Shown piece by piece: positions 32,399 through 43,100 of a stretch of DNA of 64,000 bases. Both the position numbers and the translations under genes were made by a program. Origin of the DNA: Dermacentor variabilis (lineage: Eukaryota > Arthropoda > Arachnida > Ixodida > Ixodidae); assembly GCF_050947875.1 (NCBI RefSeq), contig NC_134568.1:251365767-251429766 (forward strand), written 5' to 3'. Position 1 is the stretch's first letter; each line of letters begins with the position of its first letter. The notes under the pieces are model-generated. The model had not been told where the DNA came from. It did not search any database and saw nothing but the letters and a program-made list of their open reading frames with translations.

Positions 32399-33320
32399 CC
32401 CCGGAGCGCGCAGTCGCGCACTGCAGACGTCTGCTAAGCAAAAAATATTAAGGGAGGCAACTATGATGGGTCTCATGAAACCGCATCTAAAGACTGCCCA
32501 CGTATCAGAAAATAATTTGCTATCCTGAAACAAATTATTAGGGACAGCTTATCTCATAGCAGAGCTTCTGAAAAGATTCGGCGTCTACCACGTCATCGAC
32601 GGAAGCGTACAACGCAACGTGCAATTCATGCACAGGTTGTGTCAACGAGATCAGCTTCAAGTACGAGCTGACCTGAGATCACAAGGAGGCCTCAAACGGA
32701 AAAGCCTTCCCTTGTAGGAGACTGGCCGGCGCTCCCGAGCACCCATCATTCCAAGGAGCCTACAGGCTTGATGCCTCCATCGATGCAAACTTCAGTTGTT
32801 GCTGTCTGCTTATGCCCCCGACAACGTTGCTTTGCCTCGAGGGGCCGAGATCAGCGTTCTATAGGCGACCTTTCTGTCGCCACGCTTTCGTTCTCTCTAC
32901 TATCCCACGCAGCGAACTCTAAGTTGTCTAGGTTCTATGTGTAGACTGTCCAGAAACTTTAGAAGCCCTGATTCCTTCCTCAAATTGTACCCAACTGTCT
33001 GTCGTCAGCTGTTGGAATACGCCTCGGCTGCATGGAAGGGCAAGCGCAGCAGAAATTTAGAAGGCGCAGTGTCTGTTCTTGTCAGTCTGCGCGCGCCGTC
33101 TTTCTTCCCAGCCTGGCAGTTATTTTCTCACACTAGTGCGACGCAGTTACTTGCTACGCTCAGATCGCGGTTCCTGTTAAAGAAGAATTCGTATTTTCCT
33201 TTTTTCGCAGTCTTCTACACGACACACTTTGCTACTCCTACCACTTTTATAAAGCTCGCATTCCAACCTCACAGAAAGCTACGTAGACTGAACACAAGTA
33301 GTTTCATCCACGTAGATGGG
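32399..33320 (+). pseudogene. LINE relic downstream of copy 1
   Basis: Just after the insertion the plus strand continues ORF1 in frame for a few codons. The second zinc knuckle is degraded (expected Cys and His codons read Trp, Ser and Arg) and a TAA follows. Near 32510-32600, ILKQIIRDSLSHSRASEKIRR resembles the ORF1 tail. At 32973-33060, QLLEYASAAWKGKRSRN matches the RT-thumb region of LINE ORF2 (LEYAS.W). Most of ORF2 is deleted. Confidence 0.6.
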
Positions 33321-33369
33321 TTCGCATGTTTAAGACGTGTTGCATGTTTGCAAGGACCCCGAATGTAGA

Positions 33370-33607
33370 AAAAAAGTTGTGGGGTTTTACGTGCCAAAAC
33401 CACTTTCTCATTATGAGGCACGCCGTAGTGAGGGACTCCGGAAATTTCGACCACCTGGGGTTCTTTAACGTGCACCTAAATCTAAGCACCACGGGTGTTT
33501 TCGCATTTCGCCCCCATCGAAATGCGGCCGCCGGGGCCGGGATTCGATTCCGCGACCTCGTGCTCAGCAGCCTAACACCATAGCCACTGAGCAACCACGG
33601 CGGGTAA
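33370..33607 (-). mobile_element. Ruka-type SINE, complete, with 11-bp target duplication
   Basis: This is the same family and orientation as the copy at 2068. The minus strand begins CCCGCCGTGGTTGCTCAGTG and includes a B-box-like GGAATCGAATCC. It runs through the CACGTTAAAGAACCCCAGG body. CCGAATGTAGA flanks it perfectly at 33359-33369 and 33608-33618. Confidence 0.93.
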
Positions 33608-33618
33608 CCGAATGTAGA

Positions 33619-35392
33619 GACGCCGCAAACGTAAGACAGACGAAGTTCTTACACTGCCTCGATTTGATTTTGTCTATGGCCATAACGTTCTTGGTTCAGA
33701 CAAGGGTGGATGTTAGCGCGCTAACGTACTTTGGGCGCACGTTAACGAACCTCAGGTTTTAGGTTGTCTTACCTAATGCGTCGTTCTCCACTACGGCGTC
33801 TCTTGTAGTCCGTGGACTGCTGTAGGACGTTAAACCTCAACATAACATTTATTTTTAATTGCTTCATGACAGACATTTCTTTTTTTTCCCTCTCTCATTT
33901 GTTTATTTCCGCCAAATAATTCGCTAGACATGCACAGAGAGAGAAAGGCAAAGCAAAGACAGTGAGGTTAGCCATGTTCTTGGACCATATAGCCATTGCG
34001 GCTAGTAACAGGTCCATTCATTTTTGATATACAGCAATATAACATATGGCCTACACAAATTAAAAAATGGCAAAAAACATACAGCAGAAGCTCATAATTC
34101 ACAATAATGGTTATTCCCATATTTAATAATAACGGCGTTAGTCCTGGTAAAAAGAGACTGGTTTTAACATTATTCGGAATAAATTACAAATTAGGGTCCC
34201 ATTAAATTCCAGTAATCTCTTTTTATAAACCCGTTTACAAGCAGGCAGGAAGCCCACTCATAACTGTGCCCGGTAATTGAGAAACCGCGACATGCGTTGC
34301 ATTCACTGAAGCATATATGTCTCGCGCTTCTGTGCAACAAGCGGCCGCCCTGCCCTCTCTTGCCCGACTTGTTGATGTTCAGTTCTTCCATGGCAGGCTA
34401 CGCTGGGTAGCCTCCCTTTCACACACACACAGAAATAAAAAGATAAATCCATAGCAGCAGTCTTGAAAAGGCAGGAAAAAGCATCAGCGAAAAAGCATGA
34501 AACAAAAACTATGTGGAAAAGGGGAAATATACGAAATGAAGACCGCCGACAATTCATGGTTAAAGTGCAGACGGCGACACAATAGAGACATAACAAACGG
34601 GACGTCCGCTTCGGTTTGCGGAACTTTCCTGTGGTCTCGTCATGTGCGTTGTTAACCATGCATGTTAAACGAAAGCCAACTAGTCGAGCTTAAAACTCGT
34701 GCTACAAAACCTAGCCAAACTTGGTAGTCGCCCAGTGTCAGCCATGCTTTTGCGCTATATCGCTTTTCTGGGAATTCTCGCAGGGAATAACTACCCAAAA
34801 AACGGTGTAACCACGTTCCTGAATGAAATTAACGCTGCACAGTTGGTCGAGTCTCGACTTTGAAATCCTGATATTGAAGCCGGTTGTGCAACGACTAAAC
34901 AGGTAGCCTATCAGCATGTGCTCGGATGAGTTAATTCTGCTGTGCGTGACGCAGGACGAAGTCTCAAGAGCAAAAGTAGGTTCGCGATATATGAGATGGC
35001 GACGTTTCACATGAGGTCTTTTCCGCAAGCTCGCTTCTCCACACACGTTCGTCGCCGTTGCCGAAATAGCGGACCTCGGGCTCGCAGCATCGTTGAGGCT
35101 GGAATTAACGTGTTTAGGGGGAGAGAGACCGTGGCATTAACGAACTGCCTTACATCTGTCTTCTGCTTGAAGCGTGAAGTCTGTCATATCCGTAAGATCA
35201 AAATAAGTTGGCAGAGTGGCCCTCTTGCGGAATTTCTCGTAGAGTCAGGGGTGGGCAAAAATAAGAACGAGTGGGTCCCCTAGAAGCAGAATATGAAAGT
35301 GATGGCAGGGGTCGAGAATGCGATCATGGTGAGAGAGGCACTGTTGGTGGCGCTGCCGCTTCTTGACGCCCACTGACTGATCTGGTAAACTG
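33619..35392. other. Mostly unassigned DNA
   Basis: A short LINE-tail scrap (GAGAGAGAAAGGCAAAG...GTGAGGTTAGCC, minus orientation) lies at about 33935-33975. No gene or other repeat was recognised. Short ORFs at 34303-34659 and 34942-35283 have no motif. Confidence 0.35.
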
Positions 35393-35560
35393 ACCTGGTA
35401 AGTAGGGTTTTTCCAACTTACACCTAAGGATAAATAACCAATTTTGATGCATGCTGCACCGATGGAGATAAGGTTACCACTGCCAGGAATCGAATCAGCG
35501 TTTTCAGGTCCGGCACAAAAGAACACGACAGCCACTGAGCCACGTACTTCAGGACAGTTC
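35393..35560 (-). repeat. Decayed tRNA-headed SINE
   Basis: On the minus strand, a head-like stretch (GTGGCTCAGTGGCTGTCGTG) and a B-box-like GATTCGATTCCTGG precede a body reminiscent of Ruka. Divergence is high and the ends are unclear. Confidence 0.5.
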
Positions 35561-36379
35561 ATGTTCAAATGGAGGTATATCCATTACCCTCCACAAGTTC
35601 TTTAGTGACTCGAACTTAGCAAATGGTAGCCTAAGGCTGGCAACGCAAGTAGCGCTGGAGGGTGTGTTCGCTTGCATTATATTTCCTTGCGGCAGCGACC
35701 AGCCTGTTATGCCAAAAGTATGTGTTTTCTGAACACTTACCATCTGAGACTTTCTAAATGTGGCTGGTATGCTCTAAAAACATGGATTACGTCAATGAGA
35801 GTGACTGGTCCACAATAAGCTATTCTAGCGCCGCAACAGCGTGAACCAGACGAGATAAGACGGGAATTGAGGTAGAGGCGTGCTCACCGCCAAGTTTTCT
35901 TCACGGTGAAAACAAGCCGCAAAATTCGTGTTGAGTATTTCTGGACGACGTGTGTCCGAATCGGAAACACTGCACGCTGTCACAGGGCCAGGCAACAGTG
36001 AAACCTTGCTACTTTCACGGTTGACAGAAACCGCTTAAATACAGCGGTCGAAGACACAATCTGCACTATAAAAGTGCATTGAACAGTAAGCGCATATTTT
36101 TACGCTGAAGATGTATGGCACTAGTCGGACACGCATTCCGTAGAACGAAGCCGAAGTGACGAATATCATTAAACGTTCATTTATACTATATAGGCCAACA
36201 CGGCACCGATTGCGGTCTGCCGTCTATCGGCGACAGCGTTCCCTTTACTGGCTATCTTACGCAGGAAAAAAAAAAGAAAATGAACCGACATAGGCTTAGA
36301 GATTTCTCCAACGCGGTCGCATTCCGCGCGTAATTTTCTTGTGCGCGCCCTAGCGAGTCGAACGGCATCAACGCGCTCT
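35561..36379. other. Unassigned DNA
   Basis: No gene or repeat family was recognised. Confidence 0.3.
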
Positions 36380-37240
36380 TTGGACTGGCACAGAGCGCGC
36401 GCGGTAGCACACACGCACCTTCCGCCACACGTATCGCTTGCCGCAGCACGCGCTTCCCGCGCCCCAGCGTGTTAACCGAGCTGCGACGCCCTGACAGCAC
36501 CTCTTGTACCTCTCTTTCGGTGAAGCCCCGGTAGACGGAGTGCCGCGCTCGGCCGAGCCAGGCCGTGAGGGGGAGGTTTTGGAACGCGCTTTCATTCCCG
36601 GCGCGTTCGAGGCGCGGCGGCATGTGCCAAAGCACCTGCAGCGGAAGCAGCGAGCGCCTCGTGTTTCAACCGCAAAACTCTCGGTGACATGCTCGCGGAG
36701 GTCTCCTGTCGTGACGCGTTCTAGGGGCGCGAGCCGCCGCGACATCGCAATCGGCGTCGTTTCGCGGCCGGCCACGCCAGCAGTGCGGAAAGTGCAGCCA
36801 AGGGAGCCAGCCTCCAGCGCACTGCCGCTCCGCGGAGTCCGAAGCGCGCATAGCTCCCGACTGAAGCCGTCAGCGCCGTGACATGTTTTATACACAGAAC
36901 TAAGGGGGAGCCCCGGTGTAGTGGATCGCGCCGACGAGGCAGCGCGCAATATCCTGCCAACGACTTCGCACCAGTCAATCTGAGCTGGCGTTGGCGGCAG
37001 CCACGACGACGACGGGAGCCAAAAGGGTACGTCAGGCTTAATCTCGCGGCCAGATCATATTCTCCGGACGACGGCCCGCTCTGCCAACCCCGCCTCCTCC
37101 CCACCGAGACCACGGCGTGGCTTCCACTCGCAGAACCCGAGGAAAAGACAGAAGAAGGAGAGCCGGCAATGGGCGCGGGAAGCAAAAGGCAGAAAAGACG
37201 AGCACGGCCGTGACAGACTCTCTCTGCCTTCGGGTAGATG
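36380..37240. other. CpG-rich stretch, candidate promoter or first exon
   Basis: This is a strongly CpG-rich block of about 0.86 kb between AT-rich flanks. Open frames of 110-190 codons occur in several frames on both strands, as expected when stop codons are rare in GC-rich DNA, and none shows a domain. It may be the 5' end of a host gene lying outside or further along the window. Confidence 0.35.
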
Positions 37241-38967
37241 TAAGCATATAAAAAGATCGATTCCGAATCTCGGGAGAAAAGGAGCGGAGTAGTTTTATGA
37301 ATAGCCCCGGATTAAGAGACGGGAAAATTTATGCCACCGGAACGTCAGCTTAAATATTTTACCGGCGCAGCGGTCTCCCGTCTTGCTCCTTGCCCAAGTG
37401 TTCTTTATTACGTTTTTTTTTTTTTCATGTTCTCTCTTTCTGTGTCCTCGCTCTTATTCTTTTTTCGTTTCTTGCTGTTCACCCCTTTCCGAAATGTGAG
37501 CGCCGACGCGGCTCCTGGAAATCTTGTGCTGAGATAAATAAGAACGCTTTGGGAGTAGCGGCACAGTTTCCAATGCGGAATCAGAAGTCAGAGACCCCAG
37601 GGTGACGAATTGAAAGACGCTCGATATTTCATGGGCGCGCCTCGCCACGAAGCCGGCTGACGTCGGTCGACTCGCGCGTTCTTCAGTTCTCTCCACTGCT
37701 TTCATTCTTTTTTCTTTTTTTATTGTTTCTTCTAATTCTTTTTTTTTTCGAAATTTCTCGAGAGCAAGTGATTCATGCGTGGATTTAAATTGAGGCCAAC
37801 GTCGCTCTATTACGTGCCAGAAACTGTATCTCGCGATCGCTTCTTTCTTGTTCCACTATTTCTCTCTCTCTCCTATAAGAAATTTAAGAAATTCCGGCGG
37901 CACCTTGTTTAATGTGAGTTCTTGATGTAGTAACCTTGTTTGAGCTCCATGATTGAAGAAGTGCCGAGGACCAATAAAAGAGAGAGAGAGAGAGAGAAGA
38001 GGGATACAGTCCCACGGCCCAAAAGTAGTACGCCAGCTTTTCATTATATACTTATTGAATGATTTCCCGGCTTGTTTACTGGAACTTAAAAAAAAAGATG
38101 TGCTTCTCTGTATCCGCAGCTGACTGATGACCGGATGGGAGCTATATATTCTGACAAAATGAAAAAAGAAAAGTTTCCGCTGCGACATGACTCCCACATA
38201 CCCGACAGCTTCCAATATTTAATTTTGACGTGTGCCAAAGCAGCTACACCTCCCAATAATGGCAACACCTGAGAGGTAGAATAAATGGTAGAAAAAATAT
38301 GAAAAACTTGTTTTGTTAGCGTTTCACTTCTCCGAACCGATCGCACGCACCCGTTGTAGACATTTGGCATTTGGGGCACGTCTCTAGTTGATTTACCACA
38401 GTGTAGGTGCAGCTGTGTGAATCCTCGAAAAGGAATGCTCTATACCGCATCTGGATGTACTTCATGAAGTACTTCTCTTTTGCGCTCTAAAATATTCCTG
38501 CGGAGATGGGTGGCGCAAACGTCGTAAGTCGAGTGATAAACAGGCGCCTTCACCTCATGACCCCCGTGCGCTTTGTGTGGCGCGTCCTGAAGAACGTATT
38601 ATCTTCATCGAAGACGGGAAAATTATACGCCAACCTTGCCGATGACGCTGGAGCCCATGACCGTCGCTATCTACAGCTCGAGTTTATTGTGATTTCAGGC
38701 AAACTACGTCGGGATCTCGAGAACGATGTTCACGTCTTATTCTCCGAATAGCGCCATTGTGAAAAACGGAAAACAATTTGGGCTGACCGAAATCTCAACA
38801 CATTCCCGTTCTTGCATTTTGTTCTCATACAGATGCCATTGCGGCGTCCGTTTATTGTGTCCGCGACCTTATTTTCAGACACTTTAAGTTTACGCATCAG
38901 TCATCGAGCTATCGCGACGAATTTAAGAAGCCTCCTCCCTTTTTATGCATTAAACCGCGGTCTCCAC
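37241..38967. other. Mostly unassigned DNA
   Basis: There are T-rich runs at 37410-37425 and 37735-37750 and a short (AG)n at 37977-37997. No gene was recognised. An 81-codon frame at 38506-38751 has no motif. CCAC at 38964-38967 is the left target duplication of copy 2. Confidence 0.35.
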
Positions 38968-39819
38968 TGTTGCGTTTCGCCTGCGACACGTGGTTTTGCC
39001 GGCGCGACTGCGGCGGGGCGGCGGACACTTTGGCCCGATCGTCGTCACCGCAACACTCATCGCCAGGTGTTTCCAGGCGCGTCTGCGGCGAGGCGACCGC
39101 CTAGGGATCATCCTCGCATTCCAGTCATTGTGCCCGAAACAGGCGATGCCAAAGCAGGGATCTCATTCCAGTTATTGGGCCCGAAACAGGCGATGCCAAA
39201 GCAGGGATCTCGTTCCAGTCATTGTGCCCGAAACAGGCGATGCCAAAGCAGGGATCTCATTCCAGTTATTGGGCCCGAAACAGGCGATGCCAAAGCAGGG
39301 ATCTCGTTCCAGTCATTATGCCCGAAACAGGCGATGCCAAAGCAGGGACCATCTTCTCGTTACAGTCATTGTGTCCGACCGGCAGCGCCACGACAGGGTG
39401 CTACGAGATCGTGCTCGACATGGTGCTACGGCATCGCTACGACAGTGTGCGTCACCATTAGCCCATTGTACATTCACGTGCTCGTCTTTTGAGGGGTTCC
39501 TTCTTGCCCTCAACTGCGAGAGTATAAAAACAGCTGCCCCCGGACGCCAAAGGGAGGGGCTCCGATTTCTTCCGTTGAGTGAAGTGCTCTCCCGTCTCTC
39601 TACTTCGGTCAAACCTGACCGCCAACTCTTTGCGATGTTAAAATAAACAAGTTGTTTCGTTGTTACCAGTCGACTCATGCTTTGCCGGGACCTTCGGATG
39701 CTTCCAGTTGTACCCCAGGCCGCCAGGCCAACGCTACCCTTGGGGCTTGCGACCCAGGTACAACCACGGGCGTCAGCGCCGAGTTCCCAACAGATCGTAC
39801 CAGCAGTTCGATCCAAATA
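38968..39819 (+). repeat. Copy 2 5' LTR (852 bp)
   Basis: It starts TGTTGCGTTTCGCC. Five 47-bp tandem units lie at about 39120-39350. They alternate between ATTCCAGTTATTGGG and GTTCCAGTCATTGTG variants, each followed by CCCGAAACAGGCGATGCCAA. TATAAAAA is at 39523-39530 and AATAAA at 39642-39647. It ends CCAAATA, so the terminal CA is TA here. Confidence 0.95.
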
Positions 39820-39821
39820 TC

Positions 39822-39840
39822 TGGTTGGCAGCGGTGAGAT
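39822..39840 (+). promoter_or_regulatory. Altered primer-binding site (copy 2)
   Basis: TGGTTGGCAGCGGTGAGAT has one extra T and one G-to-A change relative to the tRNA-Leu site in copy 1. A second, similar block (TCTGCCAGCGGCGAGATCG) lies about 37 bp downstream in the leader. Whether it still primes is unknown. Confidence 0.65.
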
Positions 39841-40167
39841 CGCCTACGACTTCAAACAACTGTCTGCCAGCGGCGAGATCGCGACAACGGAGGCCAGCAG
39901 CGAAGAGATGCAGTTGACTGTATGCTGAGCAACGACGATCCGGGAGCAGTGCAACGAGCCCTGTGTGACGACTGGTTGCCTGCAGCGGAACGACTGCGCG
40001 GAATTCCTGCCTGCGAGGTTTGGTGAGTGCGGGACTTTCTTCTTCTGAGCTTTGCCAGGCTTTTGTTAGTGTCAGAAACAGAGCTGGTAATTGTGGTTGT
40101 CGTTGCTGCCGGGTTAGTTGCGGCAAGACAATAGTAAGCAGTAGAGAAAGCAGCATTCAGAGCAGCC

Positions 40168-43100
40168 ATGGATTTGAAGTCGTTGCGCAAACCGAAATTG
40201 TTGGAGCTTGCAAGAGAGTTGGGTCTGGATGTCTCAGACAAACTAAGAAAACCTGAACTGCTAAAGGCTATTCTTGAGTTAGAGGCTGAGGATGACGAGC
40301 TGTCGGAATGCCTTGAGACTATTGAGGAGAGGTCAAAAAGACAGGAGCGCGAACTTAAAGAGCAAAAAGAGAAACAAGAGCGCGAACTTAAAGAGCAAAA
40401 AGAGAAACAGGAGCGCGAACTTAAAGAGCAGAAAGAAAAAGAAGAGCGCGAACACGCTTTGGAAATGAAGCGTCTCGAGGTAGAGATGGAACGCGCTCGT
40501 AATGGAAGTCAGGCACACGGTGCAGGAGAACGCGTATTGTTCAAAATGACTGACCTGATGCGGCCGTTTAAGCTTGGAGAGGACATTGGTTTGTTCCTGG
40601 TTAACTTTGAGCGAACGTGCGAGAAGCAGGGGTTCTCTCGGGAAACGTGGCCACAGCGCTTGCTCACTTTGTTACCCGGCGAGGCGGCCGACGTAGTCGC
40701 TCGCTTGGATAGAGAGGAGGCAGAGGATTTCGACAAAGTAAAATCGAGTCTGCTAAAAAAGTACCGGCTGTCTGCGGAGGCGTTCCGTCGGAAGTTTCGG
40801 GAAAATGAGAAAGGCAAAAGTGAGTCATATACAGAGTTTGCGTACAGGCTTATGTCAAACATGCAGGAGTGGCTCAAAGAAGAGAAAGCGTTTGGTGACC
40901 ACGAGAAAGTTCTGCAGTGTTTCGGGCTAGAACAGTTTTATAGTCGGTTACCGGAGAACGTGCGATACTGGGTCTTGGATAGGCCAGACGTGAGTACGGT
41001 GGCTAGAGCCGCTGAGCTAGCCGAAGAGTTTGTGACGCGTCGGGCTCGCGGAGCTAAGGACGGTCAAAAGGGTGAATTTGGCTCGAAGTTTGAGAGGCCA
41101 AAGTTCACGCCCATGAGATTAAAGGGGGACACGCGTAGTGCGGATGCGAGTGAAAGCAGTCCGACCAAACGTAAAGAGACGGCGGCAGCCAAACGCAGAA
41201 AGCGGTTCGAGATGAGGCGAGCGGGCGTTTGTTATACGTGCCAGAAGCCGGGTCACTTTTCGGCGCAGTGTCCGGAAACAACACCAAAAGTTGTGTTTTT
41301 TTCAATAGGCAGCACTGACGAGAACATGAAGCTTCTTGAGCCTTACATGCGAGACCTCCTCGTAAACGGGAAAGAGTGCCGAGTGCTTCGCGATTCCGCA
41401 GCTACGATGGATGTAGTTCACCCGTCTTACGTAGAACCCCATATGTTCACGGGCGAGTGCGCGTGGATCAAGCAAGCCGTGGAAGCTCATAGCGTGTGTC
41501 TGCCAGTAGCAAAAGTGCTTATTGAAGGACCTTTCGGAGCGCTTGAGACAGAGGCGGCAGTGTCATCTATGCTGCCACCCCAGTACCCGTACCTATTTTC
41601 AAACAGGTCCGATCACCTCCTGCGCGAGAAGGGGCTTTTGTTTGGTGAAGCTAGTGTTCAGGCCTTAACCAGATCGAAGGTTCGGGAGCTCGCTGCAAAG
41701 GCGGTAGTTGCGGGGCCGACGTTATCAAACAACGAAAAAGGGTCAGAGGCGCAGCAAGCTGATATTCAGAGCACACCCGAACTGAATAAAATTGAGTCTG
41801 TAGCGTTGAAGGCGCCAGATACTGGAGAGGAAATGCCCGACACGGGAAAGTTAGAAGAGCTATCTACTGATTTGCTCATCGCGCCTACGTCAGACGGACT
41901 TGATAGGTTGCTAAAAGTCAGCCGGACGGCTTTGATAGCCGAGCAAAAAAAGGATGGCAGCCTGGAAAACGTGCGCTGCAATGTCAAAGAAGGTATCGCC
42001 AGGAAAACTGCGCGTTTTGTGGAAAGAGGTGGAGTCCTGTACCGGAAGTATCTAGACCGAAGAGGAGTGGAGTTCGATCAGCTGGTCGTGCCTCAATGCT
42101 ATCGTCAGGATCTGTTGCGCTTGTCACACGGGGGTTCGTGGTCCGGACACCTAGGAGTTAAGAAAACTAAGGACCGTCTCTTGCAAGAGTACTATTGGCC
42201 AGGGTGTTTTCGGGACGCAGACCATTTCGTGAGGACATGTGACACTTGTCAGCGCGTGGGCAAACCAGGGGACAAATCGAGGGCGCCGTTGAAATTGGTA
42301 CCTATCATTACGGAGCCTTTTAGACGGCTCGTTATTTATACTGTGGGACCTCTGCCGGTAACAGCCACGGGGTACAGACACATTTTGACTGTGATCTGCC
42401 CAGCGACAAAGTTCCCTGAAGCAGTGCCGCTTAAAGAACTCAGCTCAGTTGAGATAGTCAATGCACTACTGTCCATATTTGCGCGAGTTGGTTTTCCTGC
42501 AGAAATTCAATCAGATCAGGGCACAGTGTTTACTAGCGCTTTGACGACAACTTTTCTCGAAAGGTGTGGGGTAAAGCTGTTACACAGCTCAGTGTACCAC
42601 CCACAGTCGAATTCCGTTGAGAAGCTCCACTCCGTCATGAAGCGCGTGTTGAGAGCCTTGTGTTTTGAACATCAAACTGACTGGGAGCTGTGTCTGCCTG
42701 GGGTGATGTTTGCTTTAAGGACCGCGCCGCATGCGGCTACGGGGTTTTCGCCAGCTGAACTGGTGTACGGTCGCTCGCTTCGATCTCCGCTTCGCATGCT
42801 TCGAGAATCGTGGGAAGGTAGGGGCGACGACCCAGTCGTGGTGGAGTACGTGCTTAAGCTCCTCGAACGCTTAAGAAGGGCACAGGAGTTGTCAGGTGAA
42901 GCAATGACAAAGGCCCAGCAGAGGGCCAAGGTTTATTATGATCGGACAGCCAGGGCCCGTCGTTTTGAGGTTGGCGATGAGGTCATGATATTGCGCACAT
43001 CGCTAAACAACAAACTAGACGTGCAGTGGGAGGGCCCAGCACGAATTGTTCAGAAACTGTCGGACGTTAACTACGTGGTAAGTCTGCCAGGAAAGCGGAA

